This document shows, one piece after another, positions 1 through 5,989 of a stretch of 8,798 bases of DNA (positions within the stretch are counted from its first letter, which is position 1; each line of letters begins with the position of its first letter). The stretch comes from Bacteriovoracaceae bacterium UBA4573 (GTDB taxonomy: Bacteria > Bdellovibrionota > UBA1018 > UBA923), in the NCBI GenBank assembly GCA_002387735.1, contig DGKJ01000101.1, forward strand, positions 1-8,798, read 5' to 3'. The notes below the pieces were generated by a model, which was not told where the DNA came from, made no database searches, and was given only the letters and a program-made list of their open reading frames with translations. The position numbers and the translations under genes were made by a program.

Positions 1-1248
1 GAGGGATAGATACATCATGCTCGCTGCTTTTATTTCGTCGTCCTCGGTCACGATCGGGCGTTTAACAATTTTGTGCACCGCTAGGATCGCGACTTCTGGC
101 CAGTTGATCACGGGCGCTGTGATCAATCCACCGATCGGTCCCGGATTCGTGATGGTAAACGTTCCGCCCTGCATTTCTTCGAGCGAGAGTCTGCGAGTAC
201 GCGCTTTTTCAGCAAGTTCAGTGATTTCGGCTGCAAGCTGTAAAATACTTTTTTGATCGGCGTTTTTAATATTCGGAACAATCAAGCCGTCTTCGGTGTC
301 GACTGCGATACCAATGTTAAAATAATTTTTTACAATTACATTGCCACCTTGTTCATCGAGTGACGCATTGAGCGTTGGAAACTCGCGAAATGCGCGAATT
401 AATGCTTTGCAGATAAACGGCAGGTAAGTGAGTTTGACGCCTTGTTTTTCTGCGATTTCTTTGACTTCTTTGCGAAAAGCGACCAGTTCGCTGACATTCA
501 CCTCGTCAACATAGGTAAATTCGGGAATCAAGGTACGAGAACGAGACATGGCTTCGGAGATTTTTCGACGAATGCCACGAAAAGGAACAAGTGTTTCAAG
601 CTCCCCTCCGCCCGCGCGACCACGCGCTGGCAAAGACGCACTCGAGCGAGCAAGAGACGTTCCATGATTAGACACCGGCATGGCTGGACCAGCGGCCGAA
701 GCCCCGCCAAAGCGTTGAACATCTTCCTTTGTGACTCTACCGTGTGGGCCCGTAGGGTCGACTCGCGAGAGATCGACACCAAGATCTCGCGCCAAACGCC
801 GTGTTGCCGGAGTGGCCAAAACATTGCCGGGGGTTGCAGTGTAACTGGAAGTCGTCGGTGAAACCGACGATCGCTGCGGAGCCGGAGCTGGGGTCATAGC
901 GGCGGCCACTGCTGGTTTTGGTACGGACGCTCCTGGCTTGGCTGCAGGGGCTGCTGGTTTTGGCGCAGAAGCGGCTGGCTTGGCTGCAGGCGCCTGGGTC
1001 TGCGCAACTTCTGACCCACTTGAGCCCAAAACTGCGATGACTTGACCAACTTTTACGACATCTCCTTCTTTGGCGTTTAATTTTTGAATTACGCCGGCAG
1101 TCGAAGTAGGAATTTCGACTGTCGCTTTATCGGTCATGATCTCGACCATTGGTTGGTCAACTTTTACGGAGTCCCCCTCTTTAACAAGCCATTTGACGAT
1201 CTCACCTTCGTGAACGCCCTCTCCGATATCAGGTAGCTTGAATTCCAT
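1..1248 (-). CDS. Dihydrolipoamide acyltransferase (E2) of a PDH/BCKDH-type 2-oxoacid dehydrogenase complex, C-terminus outside window
   Basis: E2 forms the core of a 2-oxoacid dehydrogenase complex and moves the acyl group from E1 to coenzyme A on a swinging lipoyl arm. All 416 codons read open to the window edge. An N-terminal lipoyl domain spans about residues 1-76, with the lipoylated lysine at K41 in EIMTDKATVEIP. An Ala/Pro/Lys-rich flexible linker follows (about 80-125), then a peripheral subunit-binding domain (about 144-180, ATPATRRLARDLGVDL) and the acyltransferase domain from about 220 (VPFRGIRRKISEAMS, NIGIAVDTEDGLIVPNIKNA, GGTFTITNPGPIGG). The last residues are MMYLSL, which in this family come directly before the catalytic HRxxDG segment, so the active site lies just outside. 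The ATG at 1248 is preceded by a strong Shine-Dalgarno sequence. The sequence is of PDH/BCKDH type rather than succinyltransferase type, but the exact substrate cannot be decided without the E1 genes. Confidence 0.95.
   Translation of the reverse strand, partial: MEFKLPDIGEGVHEGEIVKWLVKEGDSVKVDQPMVEIMTDKATVEIPTSTAGVIQKLNAKEGDVVKVGQVIAVLGSSGSEVAQTQAPAAKPAASAPKPAAPAAKPGASVPKPAVAAAMTPAPAPQRSSVSPTTSSYTATPGNVLATPATRRLARDLGVDLSRVDPTGPHGRVTKEDVQRFGGASAAGPAMPVSNHGTSLARSSASLPARGRAGGGELETLVPFRGIRRKISEAMSRSRTLIPEFTYVDEVNVSELVAFRKEVKEIAEKQGVKLTYLPFICKALIRAFREFPTLNASLDEQGGNVIVKNYFNIGIAVDTEDGLIVPNIKNADQKSILQLAAEITELAEKARTRRLSLEEMQGGTFTITNPGPIGGLITAPVINWPEVAILAVHKIVKRPIVTEDDEIKAASMMYLSL
911..994. repeat. 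Two tandem imperfect 42-bp repeats in the E2 linker
   Basis: Two copies of a 42-bp unit lie head to tail at 911-952 and 953-994, each beginning GCTGGTTTTGG and containing GGCTTGGCTGCAGG. On the coding (minus) strand each unit gives a 14-residue block: AAKPAASAPKPAAP, then AAKPGASVPKPAVA. They form the Ala/Pro-rich hinge between the lipoyl and subunit-binding domains. Such hinges are usual in E2 proteins. The near-identical DNA points to recent in-frame duplication, and copy number may vary between strains. Confidence 0.85.
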
Positions 1249-2170
1249 GAATAGGTTCCTCTCCTCGTGTTTTGCGAATCATGTTGGAAATGAAATACTC
1301 CCCTGCTTTATAGCTAGATCGCACCAATGGTCCGGAAGCGACATATGCAAATCCTAATTCCTTAGAAATACGATCCCAGGTTTCAAATTTTTCTGGTGTC
1401 ACATATTCAACCACGGGCAGGTGCTTCTGGGTAGGCTGCAAATACTGACCGAAAGTAACCACATCGACGTCATGCAAACGAAGCTCGCGCAGCGTTTCTA
1501 AGACTTCCTCGTCGTTTTCTCCGTGTCCCAATTGAATCGAAGTTTTAGTGAACACCGGATTTTGAATCAAACCCGACGACTGAAGTTCGAGGCCAATTCG
1601 CTTGGCAGCCTTTAAGACTTTTAAACTTTGGTCATACCCAGCACGGCGATCGCGCACCCGGGTTGTGAGGCGGCGAACGGTTTCTACGTTGTGCGCATAA
1701 ACGTCGACTCCGCCCAGGAGCAGCGCGCGAATAGCGGCCTCCGAGCCCTGAAAGTCGGGAACTAAAGTTTCACAAAGAATATGGGGGGAGCGTAACTTGA
1801 TTTGACGCACCGTCTCCGAAAAATGTGCCGCGCCACCGTCTGGCAAGTCATCTCGATTCACGGACGTGAGCACTACATACTCTAGCCCCGACAATGCGAT
1901 CATACCACCCACTTTATACGGCTCTTCCGCGTCGACTACCCCACCGGGTTTGCCACTCGTAATAGCGCAAAACCGGCACCCGCGAGTGCAGACGTCGCCA
2001 AGCAACATGACCGTTGCGGTCCCGCCGGACCAGCACTCACCCATATTTGGGCATCGTGCTTCTTCACACACGGTGTGTAACTTTAAAGACCGAAGTTGTT
2101 CTTTGATGGCCCCAAAGCGTTCCCCACCGGGGGCTTTGACCTTGAGCCAATCGGGTTTTCTGCGAAGCAT
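1229..2170 (-). CDS. lipA: Lipoyl synthase LipA
   Basis: This radical-SAM enzyme inserts two sulfur atoms into a protein-bound octanoyl group to make the lipoyl cofactor. It is complete at 313 residues, a normal length. The auxiliary cluster ligands are C35, C40 and C46 (CEEARCPNMGEC), and the radical-SAM CxxxCxxC is C61, C65, C68 (CTRGCRFC). Further family signatures are TSVNRDDLPDGGA (102-114), YAHNVETV (158-165), GQYLQPTQKHLPV (241-253) and the C-terminal RSSYKAGE (284-291), which carries the serine ligand of the auxiliary cluster. The style (PEKFETW, SGPLVRSSYKAGEYF) is close to mitochondrial-type enzymes. One oddity is a segment of about ten extra residues (about 192-207) before TKTSIQLGHGE, where relatives have a short turn before TKTSIMLGLGE. 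The stop overlaps the E2 start by 20 bp. The ATG at 2170 has AGGG seven bases upstream. Confidence 0.97.
   Translation of the reverse strand: MLRRKPDWLKVKAPGGERFGAIKEQLRSLKLHTVCEEARCPNMGECWSGGTATVMLLGDVCTRGCRFCAITSGKPGGVVDAEEPYKVGGMIALSGLEYVVLTSVNRDDLPDGGAAHFSETVRQIKLRSPHILCETLVPDFQGSEAAIRALLLGGVDVYAHNVETVRRLTTRVRDRRAGYDQSLKVLKAAKRIGLELQSSGLIQNPVFTKTSIQLGHGENDEEVLETLRELRLHDVDVVTFGQYLQPTQKHLPVVEYVTPEKFETWDRISKELGFAYVASGPLVRSSYKAGEYFISNMIRKTRGEEPIHGIQAT
1257..1266 (-). promoter_or_regulatory. Strong Shine-Dalgarno for the E2 gene, inside the lipA 3' end
   Basis: On the minus strand the purine-rich GAGGAGAGGA lies 8 bases before the E2 ATG and is embedded in the last codons of lipA. It sets the E2 start at 1248 and suggests that E2 is translated from a lipA-E2 transcript. 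Several other genes in this window lack any comparable site. Confidence 0.75.
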
Positions 2171-2252
2171 AATCGAACCCTGAATACACCACTGCGTCAG
2201 CTAAAACTCAAGGGTTCTTCAATTCCGGAACTTTGCCCGTTACAATGGACCA
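2171..2252. promoter_or_regulatory. Divergent promoter region between lipA and the PAS-GGDEF gene
   Basis: This 82-bp spacer separates two outward-facing starts. For the plus-strand gene, TACAAT (2241-2246) is a good -10 hexamer with a weak -35 candidate TTCAAT (2218-2223) at 17-bp spacing. The ATG follows the -10 by only 6 bases, so the predicted transcript would be leaderless or nearly so, and no Shine-Dalgarno sequence is present. For lipA a possible -35, TTGAGT, lies on the minus strand at 2206-2211, but no convincing -10 is seen. Confidence 0.5.
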
Positions 2253-3164
2253 ATGACGACACACTCACCCGAAAGCCCTGCTGCCAAAGCCGCCTACTAC
2301 GACCTATTCGACCGCTCGCTCGACGCGATATTACTGGTAAGTCTTGAAAATCTCGAAATTCTGCAAGCCAACGACGCCACCGAAAATGTCCTGCTCGACA
2401 AGCCCGAAAGCCTCACCGGCGTGAGCCTCTACCAGTTTTCTCACGCCGACGACCTGGTGGAATTTCAAAAAATGATTCGAATTGCCATGCGCCGCTACCA
2501 CCCCAAACGCTTTGAAACGCGTTTGAATGTAGGCGATCCGACTAAAATTATTGTCGCGGAAATGGCGGCCAGTCCGTTGAAACTAAAAGACGAATCTGAG
2601 GTATTGCAAGTCATTGTGCGCGACGTAACCGCCCAGAAAGACGCCGAAAAACGACTACGAGAACTAGCAACGACCGACGGAATGACCGGTTTGGTGAATT
2701 ACCGTCAGTTTTGTAAACTGCTTGAAACCGAACACCTTCGGTCGGACCGTTACAAAAAACAATATTCGATCGTATTTTGCGATATCGACCACTTTAAAAA
2801 CTTTAACGACACCAACGGCCACCCTGCGGGTGATGACCTCTTACGCGAATTTGCCGGAGTGCTCGAAACCTGCGTGCGAAACACTGACGTTGCCGCACGC
2901 TATGGGGGCGAAGAATTCGTGGTGCTCTGTACGGAAACTGACCTAAAATCAGCCCTCATCGTGGGAGAACGTATTCGTTCAGCGGTGGCAGATCACGCCT
3001 TCGAGCATGGCAAAAAACAGCCCATGGGATTTGTTTCGATAAGTGTTGGTATCTCTGGCTTTCCACAAAGCGGAAAAACTTGGCAAGAAGTTCTAAAGGC
3101 CGCCGACGAAGCGCTTTATAAATCTAAAGAAGGTGGGCGCAACCGCGTCACGATAGCGCCTTGA
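2253..3164 (+). CDS. PAS-GGDEF diguanylate cyclase (soluble)
   Basis: This is a probable diguanylate cyclase making the second messenger c-di-GMP from two GTP under control of a PAS sensor. Residues about 14-130 form a PAS domain (FDRSLDAILLV, ILQANDATENVL, ending VIVRDVTAQKDAEKRL). A short helical linker leads to the GGDEF domain (about 141-303), which starts DGMTGLVNYRQF. The metal-binding Asp is D177 (FCDIDHF), the substrate segment is NGHPAGDD (188-195), the active-site GGEEF is at 218-222, and the end is ALYKSKEGGRNRV. The inhibitory I-site RxxD is intact (R209-D212, five residues before GGEEF), which predicts product inhibition. No membrane helix or signal peptide is seen, so it should act in the cytoplasm. 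The PAS ligand cannot be inferred. It may share a transcript with the downstream membrane-protein gene, 37 bp away. Confidence 0.95.
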   Translation: MTTHSPESPAAKAAYYDLFDRSLDAILLVSLENLEILQANDATENVLLDKPESLTGVSLYQFSHADDLVEFQKMIRIAMRRYHPKRFETRLNVGDPTKIIVAEMAASPLKLKDESEVLQVIVRDVTAQKDAEKRLRELATTDGMTGLVNYRQFCKLLETEHLRSDRYKKQYSIVFCDIDHFKNFNDTNGHPAGDDLLREFAGVLETCVRNTDVAARYGGEEFVVLCTETDLKSALIVGERIRSAVADHAFEHGKKQPMGFVSISVGISGFPQSGKTWQEVLKAADEALYKSKEGGRNRVTIAP

Positions 3165-3190
3165 TCTAGAAATTTAATATTAACTGTGAA

Positions 3191-3205
3191 ATGAATTTTA
3201 AATGA
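3191..3205 (+). other. Possible four-codon upstream mini-ORF overlapping the next start
   Basis: ATG-AAT-TTT-AAA-TGA lies just before the membrane-protein gene, and its stop overlaps the ATG at 3202 in an ATGA arrangement. It could act in translational coupling, but such a short ORF in AT-rich sequence can easily arise by chance. No Shine-Dalgarno sequence is seen before either ATG. Confidence 0.15.
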
Positions 3206-3642
3206 ATGACCTCATCGTCCAAAATTTCGACCGTTTTCTAGCCCGCCCGCATATGATCTGGGCCACCCTCGCTTATGTAATATTACTTGTGGGCCTCTCG
3301 CTGCGAAAAAAGAACCGACTCTTGCACGGCCGTCTCATGGGATTTGCTATTTTTTTGGATCTCGCCTTAGTGCTACTACTTCAAATCGAGCGCAACGCTA
3401 TCGACACGGCGGTAAACCTGCGCCTCACTCCACTACAAATGTGCCATGTGTTATCTTCGACCATAGCGACCGTGCTTTACTTTCCAACCCTTTATTTCGG
3501 TTTTAAATGCCTTCGACAGATCGGTAGCCCGACCGCCGATCGCCCGATGCTTCGAAAAAAACACCTACGCTTTGCCGTACCGGCATTTATTTTTCGCACA
3601 ATCGGATTTTTGTTTATGTTTTCGCTGCTACCAAAAGACTAG
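3202..3642 (+). CDS. Small four-helix membrane protein, DUF420/CtaM-like
   Basis: This 146-residue protein is mostly hydrophobic, with predicted membrane segments near residues 18-34, 46-61, 81-102 and 124-143. Its layout resembles the DUF420 family, which includes CtaM, a cytochrome oxidase assembly factor of Firmicutes. It has His in the loop before helix 2 (LLHGRLM, H42), His at the start of helix 3 (MCHVLSSTIATV, H82) and a basic KKH segment before helix 4 (H121). Only this spacing and motif pattern support the family call, and function is not established. No oxidase gene is nearby, so a role in respiration is only a possibility. It follows the PAS-GGDEF gene by 37 bp on the same strand. 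Its last 15 bp overlap the convergent zinc-ribbon gene. Confidence 0.75.
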   Translation: MNDLIVQNFDRFLARPHMIWATLAYVILLVGLSLRKKNRLLHGRLMGFAIFLDLALVLLLQIERNAIDTAVNLRLTPLQMCHVLSSTIATVLYFPTLYFGFKCLRQIGSPTADRPMLRKKHLRFAVPAFIFRTIGFLFMFSLLPKD

Positions 3643-3852
3643 AAGTCCGGGCAGCGGATTCATTGGAATTTCAATTGTTCCTGCGGCTTCGATTTTGGCC
3701 CGTTCCAACTCTTGTTTTAACTTTTCGAAGTACCGCACTGGAAGAAACCCTTTTCCGCAATGACCGCAGCGAAGAATCTCTTCTTCGGCTTCATTGATAT
3801 TGCGACAAACATGACACAGCCTAAACACGTGGTTGTGACCCATGAACCACAT
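3628..3852 (-). CDS. Small zinc-ribbon protein, function unknown
   Basis: This 74-residue protein has two CxxC knuckles, C13-C16 (LCHVC) and C29-C32 (CGHC), 12 residues apart, typical of a zinc ribbon that may bind metal, nucleic acid or a protein partner. A charged, probably helical segment follows (YFEKLKQELERAKIEA, about 41-56), then a Pro-rich tail (EIPMNPLPGLLVFW). No signal peptide or membrane helix is seen. The start is ambiguous between M1 and M4 because no clear Shine-Dalgarno sequence precedes either. The spaced cysteine pairs and the open frame across a region with no competing gene support it being real. Its 3' end overlaps the convergent membrane-protein gene by 15 bp. I do not recognise a named family. 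Confidence 0.65.
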   Translation of the reverse strand: MWFMGHNHVFRLCHVCRNINEAEEEILRCGHCGKGFLPVRYFEKLKQELERAKIEAAGTIEIPMNPLPGLLVFW

Positions 3853-3908
3853 TTCGGTATCTGACTTTTAAACTCAAGTGTGTCGTATCGACTGGGAATT
3901 CTTTGAAC

Positions 3909-3957
3909 CGAGGCACCCCCTTTTAGAGAGGGGGATGAGGGGGAAGGGGGCGCCTCG
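3909..3957. repeat. Imperfect inverted-repeat element with G5 tracts (REP/MITE-like candidate)
   Basis: The left arm at 3909-3922 (CGAGGCACCCCCTT) pairs with the right arm at 3944-3957 (AAGGGGGCGCCTCG), with one A-C mismatch among 14 positions. The 21-base loop holds two more G5 tracts. It lies in the 117-bp gap between the zinc-ribbon gene and the upstream secreted-protein gene. The mix of G5 runs and outer palindromic arms looks like the dispersed intergenic repeats seen in many bacterial genomes. Alternatively it may be a transcript-end hairpin for the minus-strand gene ending at 3970. There is no T-run as in a classic intrinsic terminator, and I see no target-site duplication. Confidence 0.55.
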
Positions 3958-3964
3958 ATCAGAT

Positions 3965-3979
3965 CGTCCTCAAGGGACG
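3965..3979 (-). other. Small hairpin spanning the stop codon of the secreted-protein gene
   Basis: CGTCC (3965-3969) and GGACG (3975-3979) form a perfect 5-bp stem with a 5-base loop, and the minus-strand TGA stop (3970-3972) sits in the loop. It is followed in transcript direction by the larger 3909-3957 fold. Together they may stabilise the 3' end of the mRNA, but there is no U-tract and this could be chance. Confidence 0.25.
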
Positions 3980-4446
3980 AAGCTATTTGAATTCAAGAGG
4001 TTGAAGTTCCAACCCCATGAATCCACAATCTTTTTGGTATCAAACCAGGTACTAGGCGAGGTCTGAACCGTGGTATTCGGATACTGAAACGTCGGGAACC
4101 CCCAGTTATTGGCCGCGGTAGGCACAAACGAAGGTGCCGCGGTGGGGAGAGGCGCCGAGGGTGCCGCCAAATAGCGGGTCGCCGATGCAGGGTACAAAAA
4201 ACCGTTTTTGGTTTCGTATAGGTTTTTTTCGAATGGGAGCTTAATTTCCGGCATCCCAGGGGCATTGGCCAGGGTCGCGCATTCAGCGCAGTTCGGAGTG
4301 GGAACATAACCTGGGGCCGCGAATTGCGGGTACGCAATCTCGGCGCGTGCGATATTCATCGAAAGGAAAAAGAGCGATCCAACTGCAAACGCACAATATC
4401 GAGCTACTGCTACTACTTGAAGATTCCGCTTCCACATCAACCACAT
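3970..4446 (-). CDS. Small exported Ala/Pro-rich protein, function unknown
   Basis: This 158-residue protein has a clear signal peptide: basic MWLMWKRN, a hydrophobic core (CAFAVGSLFFLSM) and a likely signal peptidase I site after ARA, near residue 35. The frame stays open upstream to an ATG at 4542, but that would put 32 hydrophilic residues before the signal. I choose the ATG at 4446, which has a purine-rich AGAAGAG six bases upstream. The mature part holds a CAEC pair (C53, C56), possibly a disulfide or metal site. It is not a CxxCH haem motif, nor a lipobox. Next comes an Ala/Pro/Ser-rich low-complexity stretch (LAAPSAPLPTAAPSFVPTAA), then an aromatic C-terminus (STWFDTKKIVDSWGWNFNLL). 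I recognise no family. It follows the 460-residue secreted-protein gene by 160 bp on the same strand, and the two may work together outside the cytoplasm. Confidence 0.7.
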   Translation of the reverse strand: MWLMWKRNLQVVAVARYCAFAVGSLFFLSMNIARAEIAYPQFAAPGYVPTPNCAECATLANAPGMPEIKLPFEKNLYETKNGFLYPASATRYLAAPSAPLPTAAPSFVPTAANNWGFPTFQYPNTTVQTSPSTWFDTKKIVDSWGWNFNLLNSNSFVP

Positions 4447-4606
4447 AAACCACTCTTCTCTCTTCTTCGATGTCTGACGACTGAGATGTAGAGCAAGGGG
4501 CGGGCCAGTTTTTGCGACTTGTTCTGCCGGAGCAGCGACCAAAAAAGTTTGTAGCTGCGGAGGCAGGTGTCAAAAGTTTAGACAGTACCAGACTCTCGCT
4601 CGGGCT
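4447..4606. other. Spacer between the two secreted-protein genes
   Basis: This 160-bp stretch on the minus strand separates the 460-residue gene from the small exported protein gene. A perfect -35-like TTGACA is present on the minus strand (about 4567-4572), but the best -10 candidate behind it, TACAAA, is spaced only 14 bp, so an internal promoter is doubtful. No convincing terminator is seen. Confidence 0.3.
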
Positions 4607-5989
4607 CTATTTTTTTTGGAGTGTTGTTTTGCCCTCGTTCATTATTCGAAGAACATTCGCAACCGTCTGGCGCGTGGCATCTAAAATATTGCGACAATCA
4701 GCTCCCTGCGACTCTCCCCTCGAATCAAATTGAACCGGAGGATTGAAGCCTTTCCACATTTGGTTCTGAAAGCCCGCTTCCGTTAACAATGCATCGACCA
4801 GATCAGAGGTCTGCTGCCCACCGTCTCGGTGAATGTTCGTAGCCAGGGCTGAACGCAAACCGGGTCCAAAATAGTGGTCCAGAAGCACTTGTTCTGAAAC
4901 CGAACTTTCAGTGGGAATCGCCAAGAGTTTGTTCGAAACTGGCGCCGTCAACGGGGAGAAAATAGCGCTTTGAACTCGATCGAAAAGACTACCTTCTTTG
5001 ATCGAAGCACCTTCTATTTTTAGCAGTCCAAGCACCGCCTTTGCGCCACTAGTCGCCAATGCGTAAGCGACTGCGAGGGTGGTGCTCACCTGGGCTAATA
5101 ACGCTGCCCCGCTCGTCGCATGGGCCAACCAGCCCAGGGCTCCTGCCGCTCGCCTTTTCTCGATTACTGAAAGATGACGTTTTTTAAAATGGGTTTCGTC
5201 TGCACTTAGTCGCAACGCCACTAAGAAATTGATCACTAAACTTTCCTGCAACAACTCTATAGGCTTGTTCAGATACTTTATTTCCTCGGGCCCCAACAAT
5301 TCGGTCAAACGTTCGTTGTCACCGGCAGCAAGCAAACGTGCCGCTCGCAGTTCCAAGAGTAGCCGTTCGGCATTTTCTGATAATTTGGCAATTTCCATAA
5401 ACACCAAATTTAAATTGATACTCGTTATTACTTTTCCGGTTTTTAAACTCTGATAACTTACCGTGGCTGCCTTACGGGCCTTCTGAAAAAGCGCCTCACT
5501 TTGTTCTACAATCTTCTGCAACCGAATGTTTTCGGGCGAACCAAAGAAGAGTAAAACTCGCCGCTTGTTCAAAAGTATCAGCTCTTTTTCCGCAATTTCT
5601 TTTTCGGCCTGCTCTAACGCTTCAGAGAAAATACGGTAATGGTGTTGGGCGCGCCCTAACTCTGTGGTCAAAGATACAATTCGTGCTCCTAAAGTTTCGC
5701 GATAACCTGAAATTTTTGCAGTTTTTTGTTTCTCGCGAAGCAAATCGAGTTCGTCAGTGATTTCTTCTATTCTGAGGGCGAGGTGTTCAATCTCCGGCAG
5801 CAACGCATGATTCCGCAACTCGATTCTTTCACGCTCAACTTCGAGCTGCAGGGCTCCAACTTCTTGTTTTAAAACCTCAATTTCGTCGTCCGCCGGATTT
5901 TCGCGATAAGGAGAATTAGCAAATCCAAAACTAGTGACCAATTGGCCCCAAAATAAAACACTTAAAAATAATGCGCTGCTCCTAAACAC
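4607..5989 (-). CDS. Secreted coiled-coil protein with a hydrophobic central segment, function unknown
   Basis: This 460-residue protein starts with a signal peptide (MFRSSALFLSVLFWGQLVTS, likely cut after FGFA near residue 24). Residues about 34-145 are rich in Glu, Leu and Arg in heptad-like order and should form coiled coils (EIEVLKQEVGALQLEVERER and onward). A mostly helical region follows to about 280. A long Ala/Gly-rich hydrophobic stretch (about 281-323, including GAALLAQVSTTLAVAYALA) could insert in a membrane or pack internally. The C-terminal part (about 335-460) is mixed, with one Cys (C432). Exported coiled-coil proteins often act in the envelope, but no family is recognised. The GTG at 5989 is the first possible start, since an in-frame TAG lies just upstream, and AGGA is correctly placed. 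The gene diverges from lemA across 87 bp. The coding sequence ends in an A8 run directly before the stop. Confidence 0.85.
   Translation of the reverse strand: MFRSSALFLSVLFWGQLVTSFGFANSPYRENPADDEIEVLKQEVGALQLEVERERIELRNHALLPEIEHLALRIEEITDELDLLREKQKTAKISGYRETLGARIVSLTTELGRAQHHYRIFSEALEQAEKEIAEKELILLNKRRVLLFFGSPENIRLQKIVEQSEALFQKARKAATVSYQSLKTGKVITSINLNLVFMEIAKLSENAERLLLELRAARLLAAGDNERLTELLGPEEIKYLNKPIELLQESLVINFLVALRLSADETHFKKRHLSVIEKRRAAGALGWLAHATSGAALLAQVSTTLAVAYALATSGAKAVLGLLKIEGASIKEGSLFDRVQSAIFSPLTAPVSNKLLAIPTESSVSEQVLLDHYFGPGLRSALATNIHRDGGQQTSDLVDALLTEAGFQNQMWKGFNPPVQFDSRGESQGADCRNILDATRQTVANVLRIMNEGKTTLQKK

Noticed and set aside
528..824. 98-codon minus-strand ORF
   Set aside because: It lies in another frame of the same E2 coding sequence and shows no domain pattern.
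442..861. 139-codon plus-strand ORF
   Set aside because: It lies fully antisense to the E2 linker and subunit-binding domain. The translation is low-quality and basic with no family pattern, while the minus frame is unmistakable E2.
1866..2183. 105-codon plus-strand ORF
   Set aside because: It is antisense to the cysteine-cluster region of lipA, so it is a shadow of strongly conserved sequence.
3945..3980. Intrinsic terminator for the small exported protein gene
   Set aside because: Hairpins are present, but no T-run follows on the minus strand, so I list them as structures rather than as a terminator.
3878..4066. 62-codon plus-strand ORF over the repeat element
   Set aside because: It reads through the palindromic element (PLLERGMRGKG), a translation typical of intergenic repeats, and runs antisense into the secreted-protein gene.
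3993..4337. 114-codon minus-strand ORF
   Set aside because: It is in another frame of the small exported protein gene, Arg/Pro-rich, with no signal peptide. The chosen frame has a good signal peptide and ribosome site.
4283..4573. 96-codon minus-strand ORF with a run of serines
   Set aside because: The serine run arises from the AGC/TCT-rich DNA encoding the signal peptide in the true frame, and there is no family pattern.
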